Below, piece by piece: positions 12,401 to 24,400 of a stretch of 64,000 nt of DNA (its first letter is position 1; each line of letters starts with the position of its first letter). The DNA is from Phoronis australis. Lineage: Eukaryota; Phoronida; Phoronidae. A model generated the notes under the pieces. That model saw nothing but the letters and a program-made list of their open reading frames with translations. It did no database searches and was not told where the DNA came from. Both the position numbers and the translations under genes were made by a program. The stretch is from positions 62,001 to 126,000 of the forward strand of contig NMRA01000554.1 of the NCBI GenBank assembly GCA_002633005.1. The letters are read 5' to 3'.

Positions 12401-15400
12401 TGCAGACACTTGCATCCTCCAGCTGATACCAAACTATGTAGTAAAGTATGACATCGACAGCTGCTCCTATTCAGCCTTCCATTCCCATCCTGGGTGTCCC
12501 CGCTGCTTTCGAATTGCCATCCACGCAAGTTATCTGCAGACAAGTGCTAGTAGCGGAGACAAGACGGTTCCGATCTATTTTGGCTAATGATTAGTCATAG
12601 AAATGGCTACGAGTAACATAATAACGAAAGCTTGCCCTCCCAACAAGGGCACAGATTGTTCCCCTCACCACGATAATGCTCAGTTACTTTTATTCCAAGT
12701 TAATGTCTGCTTGGCAACTGCAACACATTTGTAATCTCGTAGTCTGTGTGTAGCTGCGCTGGTGCAGCACCGATACGACACCTATCAGGTTAGTCAACCC
12801 ATACCACTTTCTAAATAAGAAAAAAATACAGCCAGGAACTTGATCAGTCGGCAACCACGACTATAGACAATTAGTCGTCTTCACACTACGAGTTTCCCTA
12901 GAACAACTTGCCGCCCCCATTCAATCTTATGTCCACATTACACACTCTACACCATGCGACAAATATGGCTCACAAATGACAAGACATCACCATGAGTGTA
13001 ACTGCGCAAGCGCACAGCTGCATGGTAACTACGTCCACATTGTCTGCAGATTTGCGTCCACTGTCCGACTCGTGGTGGTGCAAGTTATCCTAGGAGAGGT
13101 TACCCTACCTCAATAATTTTCCTACCAAACTACAACTTTCCCTCTTCACATTCAACAACCTTCGGTATTTGTAATACTGTATTAGACACCCTAGTCTCCA
13201 TCAATCTTCATAGTCAGCTTACCGCCAACATTTACAGGAAACTTACTGATAGTAACAGCTATCTCCATTTTGATAGCTTAAGCCCATTTCGCACTAAAAG
13301 TTGCATCCATAGAACACCCGCATCTGTTCCACCAGAGAGGATAGACCCAAAGCTCTAGATAACCTATGTACCAAGTTCATTGACAGGGGATATCCCATTA
13401 AACGGATTGATGAAAAAAATCACCTCAGCTAATAATAATTATCAGAGCGCTAACAAATTCATAAGTTTCTCCATCGTATATTAAACTTTGATACCGTACT
13501 TGCCACTGTTTTCACTGAACCTTCAATGTTGATATTTAAACAACCACGTAATATCGGCAGTAAATTAACTAACAGAAAAGTCGCCACCAAAGATACACCC
13601 GCTAGTGATACCTTTCCACTTGTCACCAAATTCATTATCCTAGAGGCAACAATAACTGTCAAAGGATGTTTCCACACAAGTCTTTGTCCCAGTCACGCAT
13701 GATACGAAGGCGAGACTGGCTGTTCTCTCCACAAACCAAACGCATCTCAAAGGAATACTGTAAAACTAGCATCTGCGACGGTAACTCGCTTCCGGTGGCG
13801 GAACATTTTACGTCACATGACCATAACAGTGATAACCTCATGTTGTGTGCACTTTTGGGGAACATTGATAATACCTAAACCAGCTGGAAATCTAAAGGAA
13901 TGTAAATTATTTTTGTTTCACTTGTTTCACAATACCCATGAGAAGAGCGGCATTAATAAGGACATGAGCCAAATAAGCCACCACCTTTAACTTTTAATTT
14001 TTATCTTCTCTTTTCCCACCTTCCTGCCCCTTGTAGTTTTGAACATGTTATTATAAGAAGGCCTTTCACGCCATTTGTTTTAATACCTGATGAATGGCCA
14101 CTCCTATAACCCTCGGAAGATGGTGCCTTTGACAAAATTTTACCAGTAGCATTTGCACTGAACCCAGAATAAGTTATCTCTGGGAAAAATAGCGATTCAC
14201 TTACTGAGAGAGAACTTGTTTCTGACCGGTCTGACGGGCCTTCATATTAAGTGAATGGATTGGTTCTTGGTTGGCAAGTTGTTCTAGTTGTCTCGCAATG
14301 TGAACACGACTTAGCGTGGGGTAAGTTTTCACAAAGGAGAGTCCACACAACTACTGAAACTTGTGACAGTTCATTCCACTGGTGTAACTCGTGGCTGTAT
14401 ACAGCACTTCAGGGGGGTTCACACACTAACGACCATAGCTGCCGCAGTATCCTTTCTTGGAAATTCGGGCATCATCCATGAGACTATACATACTCTCATA
14501 TTTGTATAAACGAAATAAAACCCCGATGACGTCTACGCCAGTACCATGCATGTAGTGACATGTTCGCCCTCAATTTTGCATGGAATTTCATTGACGTTTG
14601 TACTGTCTGCTGGTACATTTTAAATATAGAAAAAACAGCAGTAATATTTTGTTGGTATTGGAAGGGCAAATAGAGCGATGCATGCAAGAAAAAATGTTAA
14701 GGGAGAACGCCACCCAAAAACAACCTATTTTGTTTCAATTTAGATTGAGTAGTTCCACTCGATAACAGCAAGCTCAGTTGGTTTACCTGACACCTAACGG
14801 CAGACGCAGGTGTTGAAATTAACCAATGACGTAATCGATTCGAACGCAGTCTGTTCAACCTTCAAAACATGCTTACTGGTGTCAACTTATCGCTTGAATT
14901 CATCGTTTTACACCAATAAATTATCAAAATTCGATGTAAATCCCTTACAAATACATCGAGTTCTTGAAAAAAACGTGTTGTTTTATTTCAGTGTTACGGA
15001 TTTACAGGTATTTGAACGTACCGTAGCCTACAGAGTTCAGTAGGCCAATTTACCACGGTCGATCGCGGGACTTTGGGTCTGTTTGGTGATAAATTCGCAT
15101 CATTCTTCCGTGAAATATAGAGGGAGAAAGATAGCTGTGTGTTGTATTCTTGCGATATTTTCTGTTCTAAACAAACAAAACGCTTGTTACTTCCCGCCTG
15201 AGTGGCTCGGAAACCGATCAGGCCCGTCGCGGCCGCCGGGACTGGACATCACGAACATAAACCTCCAGTCACGAAAACACTATAATTGTGAGCCAAAGAA
15301 ATAATGTGCACGCAATTATTTAATTGAATTATCCACGAAACTGAAAATCTGCATACTTTTGGGGGGTCGCGAAGTCAGGTTCTCCTCCCACAGAACCGTT

Positions 15401-18400
15401 GTACATGATACCGGTATTTGTATATCTAAATAAGATTCTCCTAACATTTGACCATAGCATATAAAATCGAGTTATTGTTTCACAACAGCTTTCTGTCAGC
15501 AAGCACTGAATTAGCATGCGCTCACACGGCCTCGTTGCCAGGTCAATTTACCTTTATTGCATCTAAAGCTGGTAACGCAGTGGTTTATTCATTGCTGGCT
15601 TCTCAAAACATTTGCACTCACGAATACTCCAAAGGCATTACAAATTGTATCTAATGAGACAGACTTTGTTTAAGTTTTATATAAGCATTGGTTAGGGTGA
15701 GAATAATTCATTTTGAAAGAGCACGCAGAAGGGTGAGAATAATTCAGTTTGAAACAGAACGCGGAATAATAAACGTCAACATGGCAACTCGCCCGACGCT
15801 AATCCCGACGAAGACTTCACGGGTCATCCGGTTTCACAAGCTATCAGTTCGAACCAGAATGCACTGATCAAGAAATACTAGAAAGGCGCCGTGAACACAC
15901 ACAAGCAACGGAACGTATGGATATGTTCACGAAAACAACAACGGATTTAAAACTTGACATGTTTCGGTGTCATTTATTAAACACCATCCTCAGAAGTCAT
16001 AATACAGTGGCCACCTAGCTAGGCCCAGCAACAAGTAATGAAGCACAGATACAGTCAGTTACAGGGAGTGACAGTGAACTATACCAACAATGACAACCTG
16101 TGGTGTGTCAGTTGCCTATTGAGATTGGGTTTGCACCAACTGATATGTAAAGCCTCACGAATTTTAAGCTCCTTTGTTGTTACTGCCTGGTCTATTATTG
16201 CAAAGTCATTGAAAGAGCACTGCTGATAACAATGATTGGAGCTCTGCAGGTGAATATTTACATGTGAATTACTGTCAGAATTTAGATGTTCCTTGGTCCT
16301 GGTTTTCAAATGGCGAACAGTTTCGCCTATATAACTGGAGCCACATCCAGCACAGNNNNNNNNNNNNNNNNNNNNNNNNNNNNNNNNNNNNNNNNNNNNN
16401 NNNNNNNNNNNNNNNNNNNNNNNNNNNNNNNNNNNNNNNNNNNNNNNNNNNNNNNNNNNNNNNNNNNNNNNNNNNNNNNNNNNNNNNNNNNNNNNNNNNN
16501 NNNNNNNNNNNNNNNNNNNNNNNNNNNNNNNNNNNNNNNNNNNNNNNNNNNNNNNNNNNNNNNNNNNNNNNNNNNNNNNNNNNNNNNNNNNNNNNNNNNN
16601 NNNNNNNNNNNNNNNNNNNNNNNNNNNNNNNNNNNNNNNNNNNNNNNNNNNNNNNNNNNNNNNNNNNNNNNNNNNNNNATTTCTATGGGTCTACGGTCCA
16701 AGGTTGTATACAAATTTATCTGTGCTGGATGTGGCTCCAGTTATATAGGCGAAACTGTTCGCCATTTGAAAACCAGGACCAAGGAACATCTAAATTCTGA
16801 CAGTAATTCACATGTAAATATTCACCTGCAGAGCTCCAATCATTGTTATCAGCAGTGCTCTTTCAATGACTTTGCAATAATAGACCAGGCAGTAACAACA
16901 AAGGAGCTTAAAATTCGTGAGGCTTTACATATCAGTTGGTGCAAGCCCAATCTCAATAGGCAACTGACACACCACAGGTTGTCATTGTTGGTATAGTTCA
17001 CTGTCACTCCCTGTAACTGACTGTATCTGTGCTTCATTACTTGTTGCTGGGCCTAGCTAGGTGGCCACTGTATTATGACTTCTGAGGATGGTGTTTAATA
17101 AATGACACCGAAACATGTCAAGTTTTAAATCCGTTGTTGTTTTCGTGAACATATGCTGTTACTTGCTATCATGGAAAACGTATGGATAGTTTTTTGGTAA
17201 GCCGGAATTCGTCAGAGAAATTAGTGTCGACGAAATGCCGGCCACAGACACGGAGATGTTTCATGGCCTCATACTTGCTATTAAGAGCGTACTTTTCATT
17301 CTTCACTACCGCGAGCCACTTCCTAAGCATTTCAGGCTCTCGAGGAAGTCAAAAAACGATATACCCGCCTCCCGTTCAGTAACGCCAGGACTTCGCTATA
17401 AAGCAAGACTTCGCGAGATTACGAGAGATTTTGCCGTGTAATTCAAATGAGAACACGTGGTGTTGACTAGATTCTAGCTAGGTCCTAGCGTATAGGTCCT
17501 AGCGTCTACTGAACGCACGCCCGCTTTCTTCGCAGCTTCATAGTTCGGACAAACGGGAACGATGCACCGCAATATAGAGGCATAACTCTGCACTGACGTC
17601 GCTGCGTCGTTTCTCACCTTCCTCACAGGTTAACGCGGCACCTCTCGGCAAGGTGAAGTCGACCGTATATAGACCGATTAATTTAAGACGGCAAAAAAGA
17701 CTAATTAAATCGGGTGGCATTCTCCTTTAACAATATGACAACAACAAAGAACATGGCGCGAAAACGATAGGGTACAAATGTGCTTGACGTATATTGTGGC
17801 ATTGTGGGTAAATGCAGCGAAGTTCAAGTGTCGTTGTGTAATACAGGGCGATCCTGTTGCAGCGAAAATTTCCGCTCATGGAACGGAAACATTGAATTTA
17901 ATCCCTCAATTCAACAATTCAACGTCACCGACCAATCCCTTCAGTGGCCTCCATTTTTCTTGGATAGGCTCCACAGCAAGTTCACTAAGCAATCGAGTTT
18001 CCGGCATTCTCGTGATTTTGTGGGATCTTGCGATAAATGGAAGAAACTTAGTCTACGGAATGCTCTGGTCAGTGATGTGAAAAGGTTTTCCTCTTGACCT
18101 TGCAAGCCTTCACAAGCAAAATAGCCGCTGCCCAAAGTGATTGCCCCGTAACAGCTTTGGATGTTGAATTACGAGAGAAAAGTGCACGTAACCTCATCGT
18201 TTCCGGTCCGTAAAAGCCAAGATTTCTCACCGCAAGTGTCTCTTTATACAACCGGAACGATTCCCTTTCAATGTTATTACCTTTGTTGTGATTTTAGCGT
18301 TCAAACAGTGGTGGTTGGCTTGTTTCAAAGAAAGGCTCTCCCGTCCAATAGCCTTCATGGCTTGGTAGAGGACATCCGGGCATTGCTCAAAACAGACATT

Positions 18401-21400
18401 GGACCAGTGTTAATAGAGCTTTACCAGGTATTTAAATAAGTTACACCGAACTCAAGTGTTAAGTAAATTTTACATTGAGATTTTTCACATGTGTTACTTT
18501 TTTCAGGAATCTCAAACTGAGCAGAAAATAAACTATATCTCTCTTATGCAAACAGGACAATTATCAAGGTTTAGATATTATCAGCTTGCTAACTAGTTTT
18601 GAATTTTTCTTGATGTTATCAGCGCACTCGTCAAAAATAAAACATTTTGTGGTTGAGGTTTCCAAGTCACTTCCTCTTACTTGTGCCGGAATTTATATTG
18701 GATAACTTACTATTGTTTCTGTTTTTGTATTCACTGTTATTATCATTGCAGAATCAATTAATTAAAAAGGGTATGGTCATTCTTCGAGAGAGTGTGAAAA
18801 ATTTAACTGGTACGTTAAAAAATCGAATGTATGTGTACTTTTTTGTTATTTTGTTTAAAATATCAGTTAATTTTAAATTCGCTGGAAGGAATGATTGGGC
18901 CACTATCACTATTCTGCCTTAATTTGTGAGGTGGCCTTACATCTTGACGGAAGGAAAGATTGACGAGCCTTCCAAAATAGAGCACGACATATGGTGGCAT
19001 TACCTGATCTGTGCATTAGTAAAGTATGCTACACGCAATATCTATTAATACCTTAAACTATTTGTGAGGAGTCTTCTGGAATACGACCCATGCTTTTCTA
19101 AACTACTGTTTTAAGCGCAAACGTTTTCTTGAAACGCCGTTGACAGTTTTCAAAGGTCTCGGCTGAACGTTGTAAGAGTTCTTTCTATATTCACTGAAAT
19201 GTGCCACATAGATGTTACGCGTCACGCTGAATTAAACTTAGTTTAAATTTTCAGCACCATAGTACAGTAAATAACTAACAGTGCTTTTCAGAAGGAATTA
19301 CCAGGACAATATCATTCTTCATTTGTTTATTTTAGGCGATGAGCTCTTAAAAGAACTTGGTGACTTGTGGGACGAATTTTTCACAGACATTCTGCCTACA
19401 TTGGAGGCGATCTTTCATTTACTTCAGGTAAAATGTTGGTGAAAATTGTGAAGAAATTTGACTGTTACACACAGTTCTGATCAATGTAAAAACTACATTG
19501 CCTCACCTCGCTATAATTTGTCAAGATCGGGAACAGACACCAGGTTGTAAGTATTTGGTACACCTGTTGATGGCGCCTTCCGTGAATTTCAGATAACAGG
19601 CTCTTTTCTAGTAATGCAGACAGAATTGTAATTTCTTTTGCTTGGGTTCCCTTAGTGAAAACGTGATACCACTGTGTCAGGCTTCCACTATGGTTAGTGT
19701 GACATCGGATGTTTCTATAGACTTCTCCGCCGATACACTACGTGACGTTTGTCCAGTGTACTTTTGGCGTACAAGAAAGACAAAAATAAAATTTCCCTAA
19801 AATGTTCTAGGCTTCCTTTCAGGGGTAGGTGCAGATGTGCGTTAATATATTACCTGCGCGTCGCAATACCAGAAATTGAATAATCCAGCCAGAAGGTTTT
19901 GGCCCAGCGCAGATGCATGCATATATAAATTGTAGTGACTTTAAATTTGGTTTCAAAACTGTTATAGCAAACGATTTCTTCTGTAATTGAATATTAAAAG
20001 AAAAGTAAGAAATTTTGTAAATGATTGTGTCTGTATCTAGACAGCAGTACTTTACACAAATCACTGGAGGTGAGGTTTTTTATTCCAGCCAGCCAAGCTT
20101 TCGATAAGGCAGCTAACATTGAAAAGTTTCCGAGATATTATTGTACTGAAGACAAAGCTAAGAGGTAAGTCGGTTTGTCTTCCTTATAGGCCTATTCGGT
20201 TTGCAGTGGTGATCATCGCTTAAAGGCGAAGGCAACCTTTTTTCATGTCATTTTGAGCTAAAATAAGGTTGGTTAGTTATCCTAGACATATTTTCCACTT
20301 AATTACAGCTTTTCGTAATTTTATTAATTACTCGTCCGCTACTCCGGAAGTGACGTTTTAGGAGGCAAGCATTTTGCGCCAATTTCTTTTCATATAGACT
20401 GACTGTGATAGCTGCCGAGTCAGTCATTGTTCTACCTCGGTTGTGTTAAGTTCCGTCGTCGTTTGTTTTCATTTACTAGTCAGTCAACATGCCACACTGT
20501 TGCTGCGTACCGGGATGTACTAATTATCGTCTCACGCGCGCTTTGGGAGTACCTTTGCATCGCTTTCCGATGGATGACACACTTCGCCGTACTTGGCTCG
20601 TTCTTGTGAAGAACGCAGCGTTACGTACAAAGCAGTCGAGAATTACCGTGTGTGTGGCAAACACTTTCTGCCGTCCGATTACGAAAGGGATTTGTACGCT
20701 GAACTGATGAAGGTCCCTGCGAAACAACGCCTGAAGCAGGATGCCATTCCGTCTGTGTTGATTCCCGGCAGTGCCCCGTCGCCACCACCGAGATGTGCGT
20801 TTTTGAAGCGAGAAGCCTCACGAGCTGTGGCCAGTACAGTGACTGGAGCCAGTGGAGGCACTTCATCTACTGTCACCCGTGCCTCCGAACGTAACCCCAG
20901 AGCGTGCCATTCCTGGAACCAGTAGTGATTCGCCCTGTGCTGTTTTCTCCAGCCCAGAGACTCTAAGCAGCCCTGCAGCGGTATTGAGTAGTGGAAGTGA
21001 TTACAGGCCCAGTTCGACACCCAGTGAAGAGGACAGTTCGTCGTCCAGTGAACAGATCGGTGAGCCAAACTTTGATAAGTTTATTGTGGACTTGTCTAAA
21101 GTGTTGGAGCTATTTAGAAGGTGCCAGGTGTGTGGCGAGGGAGTCACACGACACGATGTAAGCAGTTTGGGTGCTCAGGTCACCATCCAGTGGGAGTGTG
21201 TCGCGGGACACTCTGGCAAGTGGGACAGTTGTTCCTTTGTCCGTGGTATGCCGGAGGTCCACTTAACCATATCCAGTAGTGGCTTGGCCTCGTCGAACTC
21301 TGAACAGCACAAGCATTCCATTGAGGTAGGCATAACAACGCACACAGTGCATTTGCACCAAGATGTGTCACCACGTCTGTCCTCAGTAGCCGCCTCGTTT

Positions 21401-24400
21401 CTCTCAACAGCTGCCTGTGCCTGTGCGTACTCTGCCTCGTTATACTCGGGCTCAAACATGTACCCACCCACTGAATGTCCGTGAAAAAATTCCTCGTCAC
21501 CACTGCTGTGAACAAGGTCTCCGTCACTCACACTACGGGTCACCGAGTCCAGCCATTTTCAGCTTACAACACTCTAAACAATCCCTTAATCCAACGTAGT
21601 TGAGTTCTCTACTAACCTATGTTGCCGCAGAATACTCGCCGACAGAAAGTGGTGGTGACAATTGTTGAAAAACAGCACAAAACAAAAGTAGAACAGAACA
21701 GATTCGCACGGTAAACTCAACGCAAAACCAAGTGGCGGGAAACGCTTGCCTCCTAAAACGTCACTTCCAGAGTAGCGGACGAGTAATTAATAAAATTACG
21801 AAAAGTTGTAATTAAGTGGAAAATATGTCTAGGATAACCAACCAACCTTATTTTAGCTCAAAATGACATGAAAAAAGGTTGCCTTCGCCTTTAACTTGTG
21901 CATACTCGTTTGGTTTGTGATCTCTTGCGAGTTTGGCAAAATTTTGCCCACTCTTTTCATAGGCAAGGGTCCACCTCTGGTTGATAGGACTGAGTTACTT
22001 AGAGCAAATTTCTTGTGAGAAATCCAAGGTCAAGAAGCAAGTCCTCGCGAGATTTTTTCCAAGCATTACATGCTAAGCTCATGATCACACTAGCTTTACA
22101 CTCGAGTGTCTTGCGACTTTACGGAACGCGCCCCAGTTGTCACACTGCAATGTTGAATTACGGAAGAACAGTAAGTAAGCTCCCAGAATGCTTGCTGTTT
22201 CCGTTGTTTGAGCCCACTGGCAGATTTCACGTAGCAAATATCCCCAAAATAATTCTCTGAAAATAACAAAAAAGCATAGTTGTGACATTTCAAAATATGC
22301 ATTTCGTTAGAGAGTATTTGTAAACAATGTCAAGTACTTGAATATTAGGACGCCAAATTGCATTTTTCTTTTTCAGATCCAAACCGCACAGCATGTTAGA
22401 ACATTTTGACCCGACCGTTTGTATTTGTTGTTTTTACAGAAACGTTAATTGACCCTAATACCGAAGTGCCGCCATCAATAACACAGATGTTCCTGGTGCT
22501 TTTAGTACGTATAATGTCTGTTCAGATAATGTTCTAAAAATAATTGAAATATTATTGATTTCTTGCGGATAGCGCGTGAGAACAAGAAGTTCATTTGCAA
22601 AGCAGCCAACTGTGTGCCAGCGATATGATATGGGTGATTACCGGAAATTTCCGGGCGTTTTATGGAAGTCTGAAAAAATTAAGGGAAGATTCATTGCACT
22701 CAGGGTTTTTTTTTCCGGAAAAATATAAAGAAACTTCAATTGATACCTAAGACAGTCGCTTAGTTACAGTTCAGTGGTGTCAGTTGTGCTTTTTTAGATT
22801 ATCCTTTTTATTAACAAAATACAGATACCTCACAAAATGAGTACACATGTTTCACAAATCACTCAAATAAATGACAAATTCATTCAAATAATAACGTTTG
22901 CGTTGATAAAAATCTGCACTGCGCTAAATGAAATTACATGTTAATAAAATAACGTAAATTTTAACCAATCTTATTTCAACCATCGGTGATCTTATTCACC
23001 AAACAATAATTTATTTAACCATTCACATAATCCTCCGATTATTTGACACGAGTTGATGTAAAGGAGAAATGGGTGATCATGAGGCCAATAATAAAAAGAA
23101 ATCAAAAATTTCACCTGATTGCCCAAATAATTATTCAAGTCCAAGTTCACGCATACACGGTCTTGAGATTAAGCAAGATTCTATGTTAAAGAACAGCACT
23201 ACCTAAGGTAGCATTGGGAACCACTGGGTACCTTTCCTCTCCATAGGTGGCTCTGTGAACGAGTATGTGATTTAGTCCTCGCTGGTTCCCTACGTGCCTA
23301 GCCAGCACGCAGGTATCACGCAGTAGCACCCGCTTTAGCATTGGTTGGTGTAACCTCAGCAGTCATTGGATTCAGATTTCTTGAACATAAATTTTAAGCG
23401 CCGATTTGTCTGCACAACAGAACACGTACACTTGCTCCATCAGTCGTGCCAGTTTGTTTGCGTAAAGCGTTGCCTGTTGAGAATTTGACCAGCCAATCAG
23501 AAACGCCGGTATAAAAATTTCCTGATGAAAATTAAGTGATACCTGCGTGCTGGCTACCGACCACCTAGCGGCACGCAGGGAACCAGCGAGTGATTTAGTC
23601 TCGTTACAGCCTCCAGCGCTCAGTCGACTTTAAAAGTTCAGCCAAGTATTGATTTCCTTTTTTGACAGTCACGTGAGTTGACTAACCTGAAAGATGTTCA
23701 ATCCAAGCTCATTTGATACAAAGTTCGACGTCCATTTCCATGTAACCTAGCGTGTACATTACAACGGCATAACTTAGTAAATGTACCATAAACATCTATC
23801 TTTAGATGTCTATGGTACGTATCATCAATCAATATCCGATGTTGACTATTAAAATGAAAATGAAAAGCGACAAGAATGTCTGAACGAATTACAGAAAAGA
23901 CACCAAATTTGAGAAGGCCTTGTACAAGGGTAGTTGCCGCCTGCCACTCCTTGTAGAGCAAAACACTTTGCCAAAATATTTTTGGAAAAATATTTTGTTT
24001 CAGTTATGGCATGTACGATGTACACGCTTTCCATTATAAACCGTAGATAAAACCGAGGCACTGCAATGCTGTATTTTTGTTCCTTCGATCGTCAGAGTCT
24101 AATTTTCATGAACAAAAAATAAATACAGACTGTACAGTAGCATCGATTCGTTATGCTTATTGCTCAGCTCTAGGATACATTTCCAATATTTGCACGACTG
24201 ATCACCGCTTGTTCAACTAATCTTATTGTGTGCTTTAGTGCGTTCATGGTTTTACCGCTCCCGATGAGAATTACATGCGCCTGGAACGTCTGGCGGCGAG
24301 AGTGGTGTGTCCCATGTTGGGATTCGACGGTTTTTACACCGGAGACGTGGAACCAGTCCTGCGGTCAAACTGTCAAAGGCAACCGTCTCTTCATGAAAGG

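Larger units (their letters stand above)
15912..17188. mobile_element. Penelope-like retroelement, inverted structure, with target duplication
   Basis: A 12-bp direct repeat, AACGTATGGATA, lies at 15912-15923 and 17177-17188 and fits a target-site duplication. Between them are two inverted arms of about 436 bp (15920-16355 and 16719-17154), essentially identical and separated by a 323-base assembly gap. Each arm encodes the C-terminal part of a GIY-YIG endonuclease domain, the hallmark of Penelope-like elements, and each ends outward in a hammerhead-like core. Inverted or partly inverted copies are typical of this class. The reverse transcriptase is not present in the visible sequence. Confidence 0.72.
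14702..17726. mobile_element. Kolobok-like DNA element with TTAA flanks, interrupted by a Penelope-like insertion
   Basis: The left end reads TTAA-GGGAGAACGCCACCC (TTAA at 14698-14701). The right end is its inverted counterpart, GGGTGGCATTCTCCT-TTAA. The terminal inverted repeat is short (about 15-18 bp, a few mismatches) and flanked by TTAA, as in Kolobok or piggyBac-type elements; the purine-start/pyrimidine-end termini favour Kolobok. No transposase is recognisable inside. After subtracting the Penelope-like insertion the element would be about 1.75 kb. The terminal repeats are short, so chance is not fully excluded. Confidence 0.5.
9448..18297 (+). other. PRR5: PRR5-like intron 1 (8.85 kb)
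   Basis: This is the long first coding intron. It holds a short run of TAGGATC-type imperfect repeats (about 10616-10715), a dispersed repeat (13700-13983) and a Kolobok-like element (14702-17726) that has itself been split by a Penelope-like insertion. Open frames inside it show no family signature or splice context. Confidence 0.8.
20224..21890. mobile_element. Kolobok-like DNA transposon with 147-bp inverted repeats and TTAA duplications
   Basis: The target duplication TTAA is at 20220-20223 and 21891-21894. Terminal inverted repeats of 147 bp span 20224-20370 and 21744-21890 with only a few mismatches (both ends begin AGGCGAAGGCAACC). The 1667-bp element lies in intron 5 of the PRR5-like gene. 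It carries a decayed THAP-domain/Cys-rich coding region on the plus strand and a short P2X7-ballast-like frame on the minus strand. TTAA duplication plus a THAP domain fits the Kolobok superfamily. No catalytic transposase core is present, so it is non-autonomous. Confidence 0.82.

Noticed and set aside
12204-12587. 127-codon plus-strand open frame
   Set aside because: No recognisable motif and intronic position; most likely chance.
16264-16996. Long frames running through the assembly gap
   Set aside because: Continuity depends on unknown bases; only the flanking GIY-YIG fragments are supported.
17778-18097. Open frames of 100-105 codons just upstream of PRR5-like exon 2, as a first exon
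   Set aside because: They lack the W-x-N-V-Q family junction and a donor of the right phase; the exon at 9302-9447 fits both.
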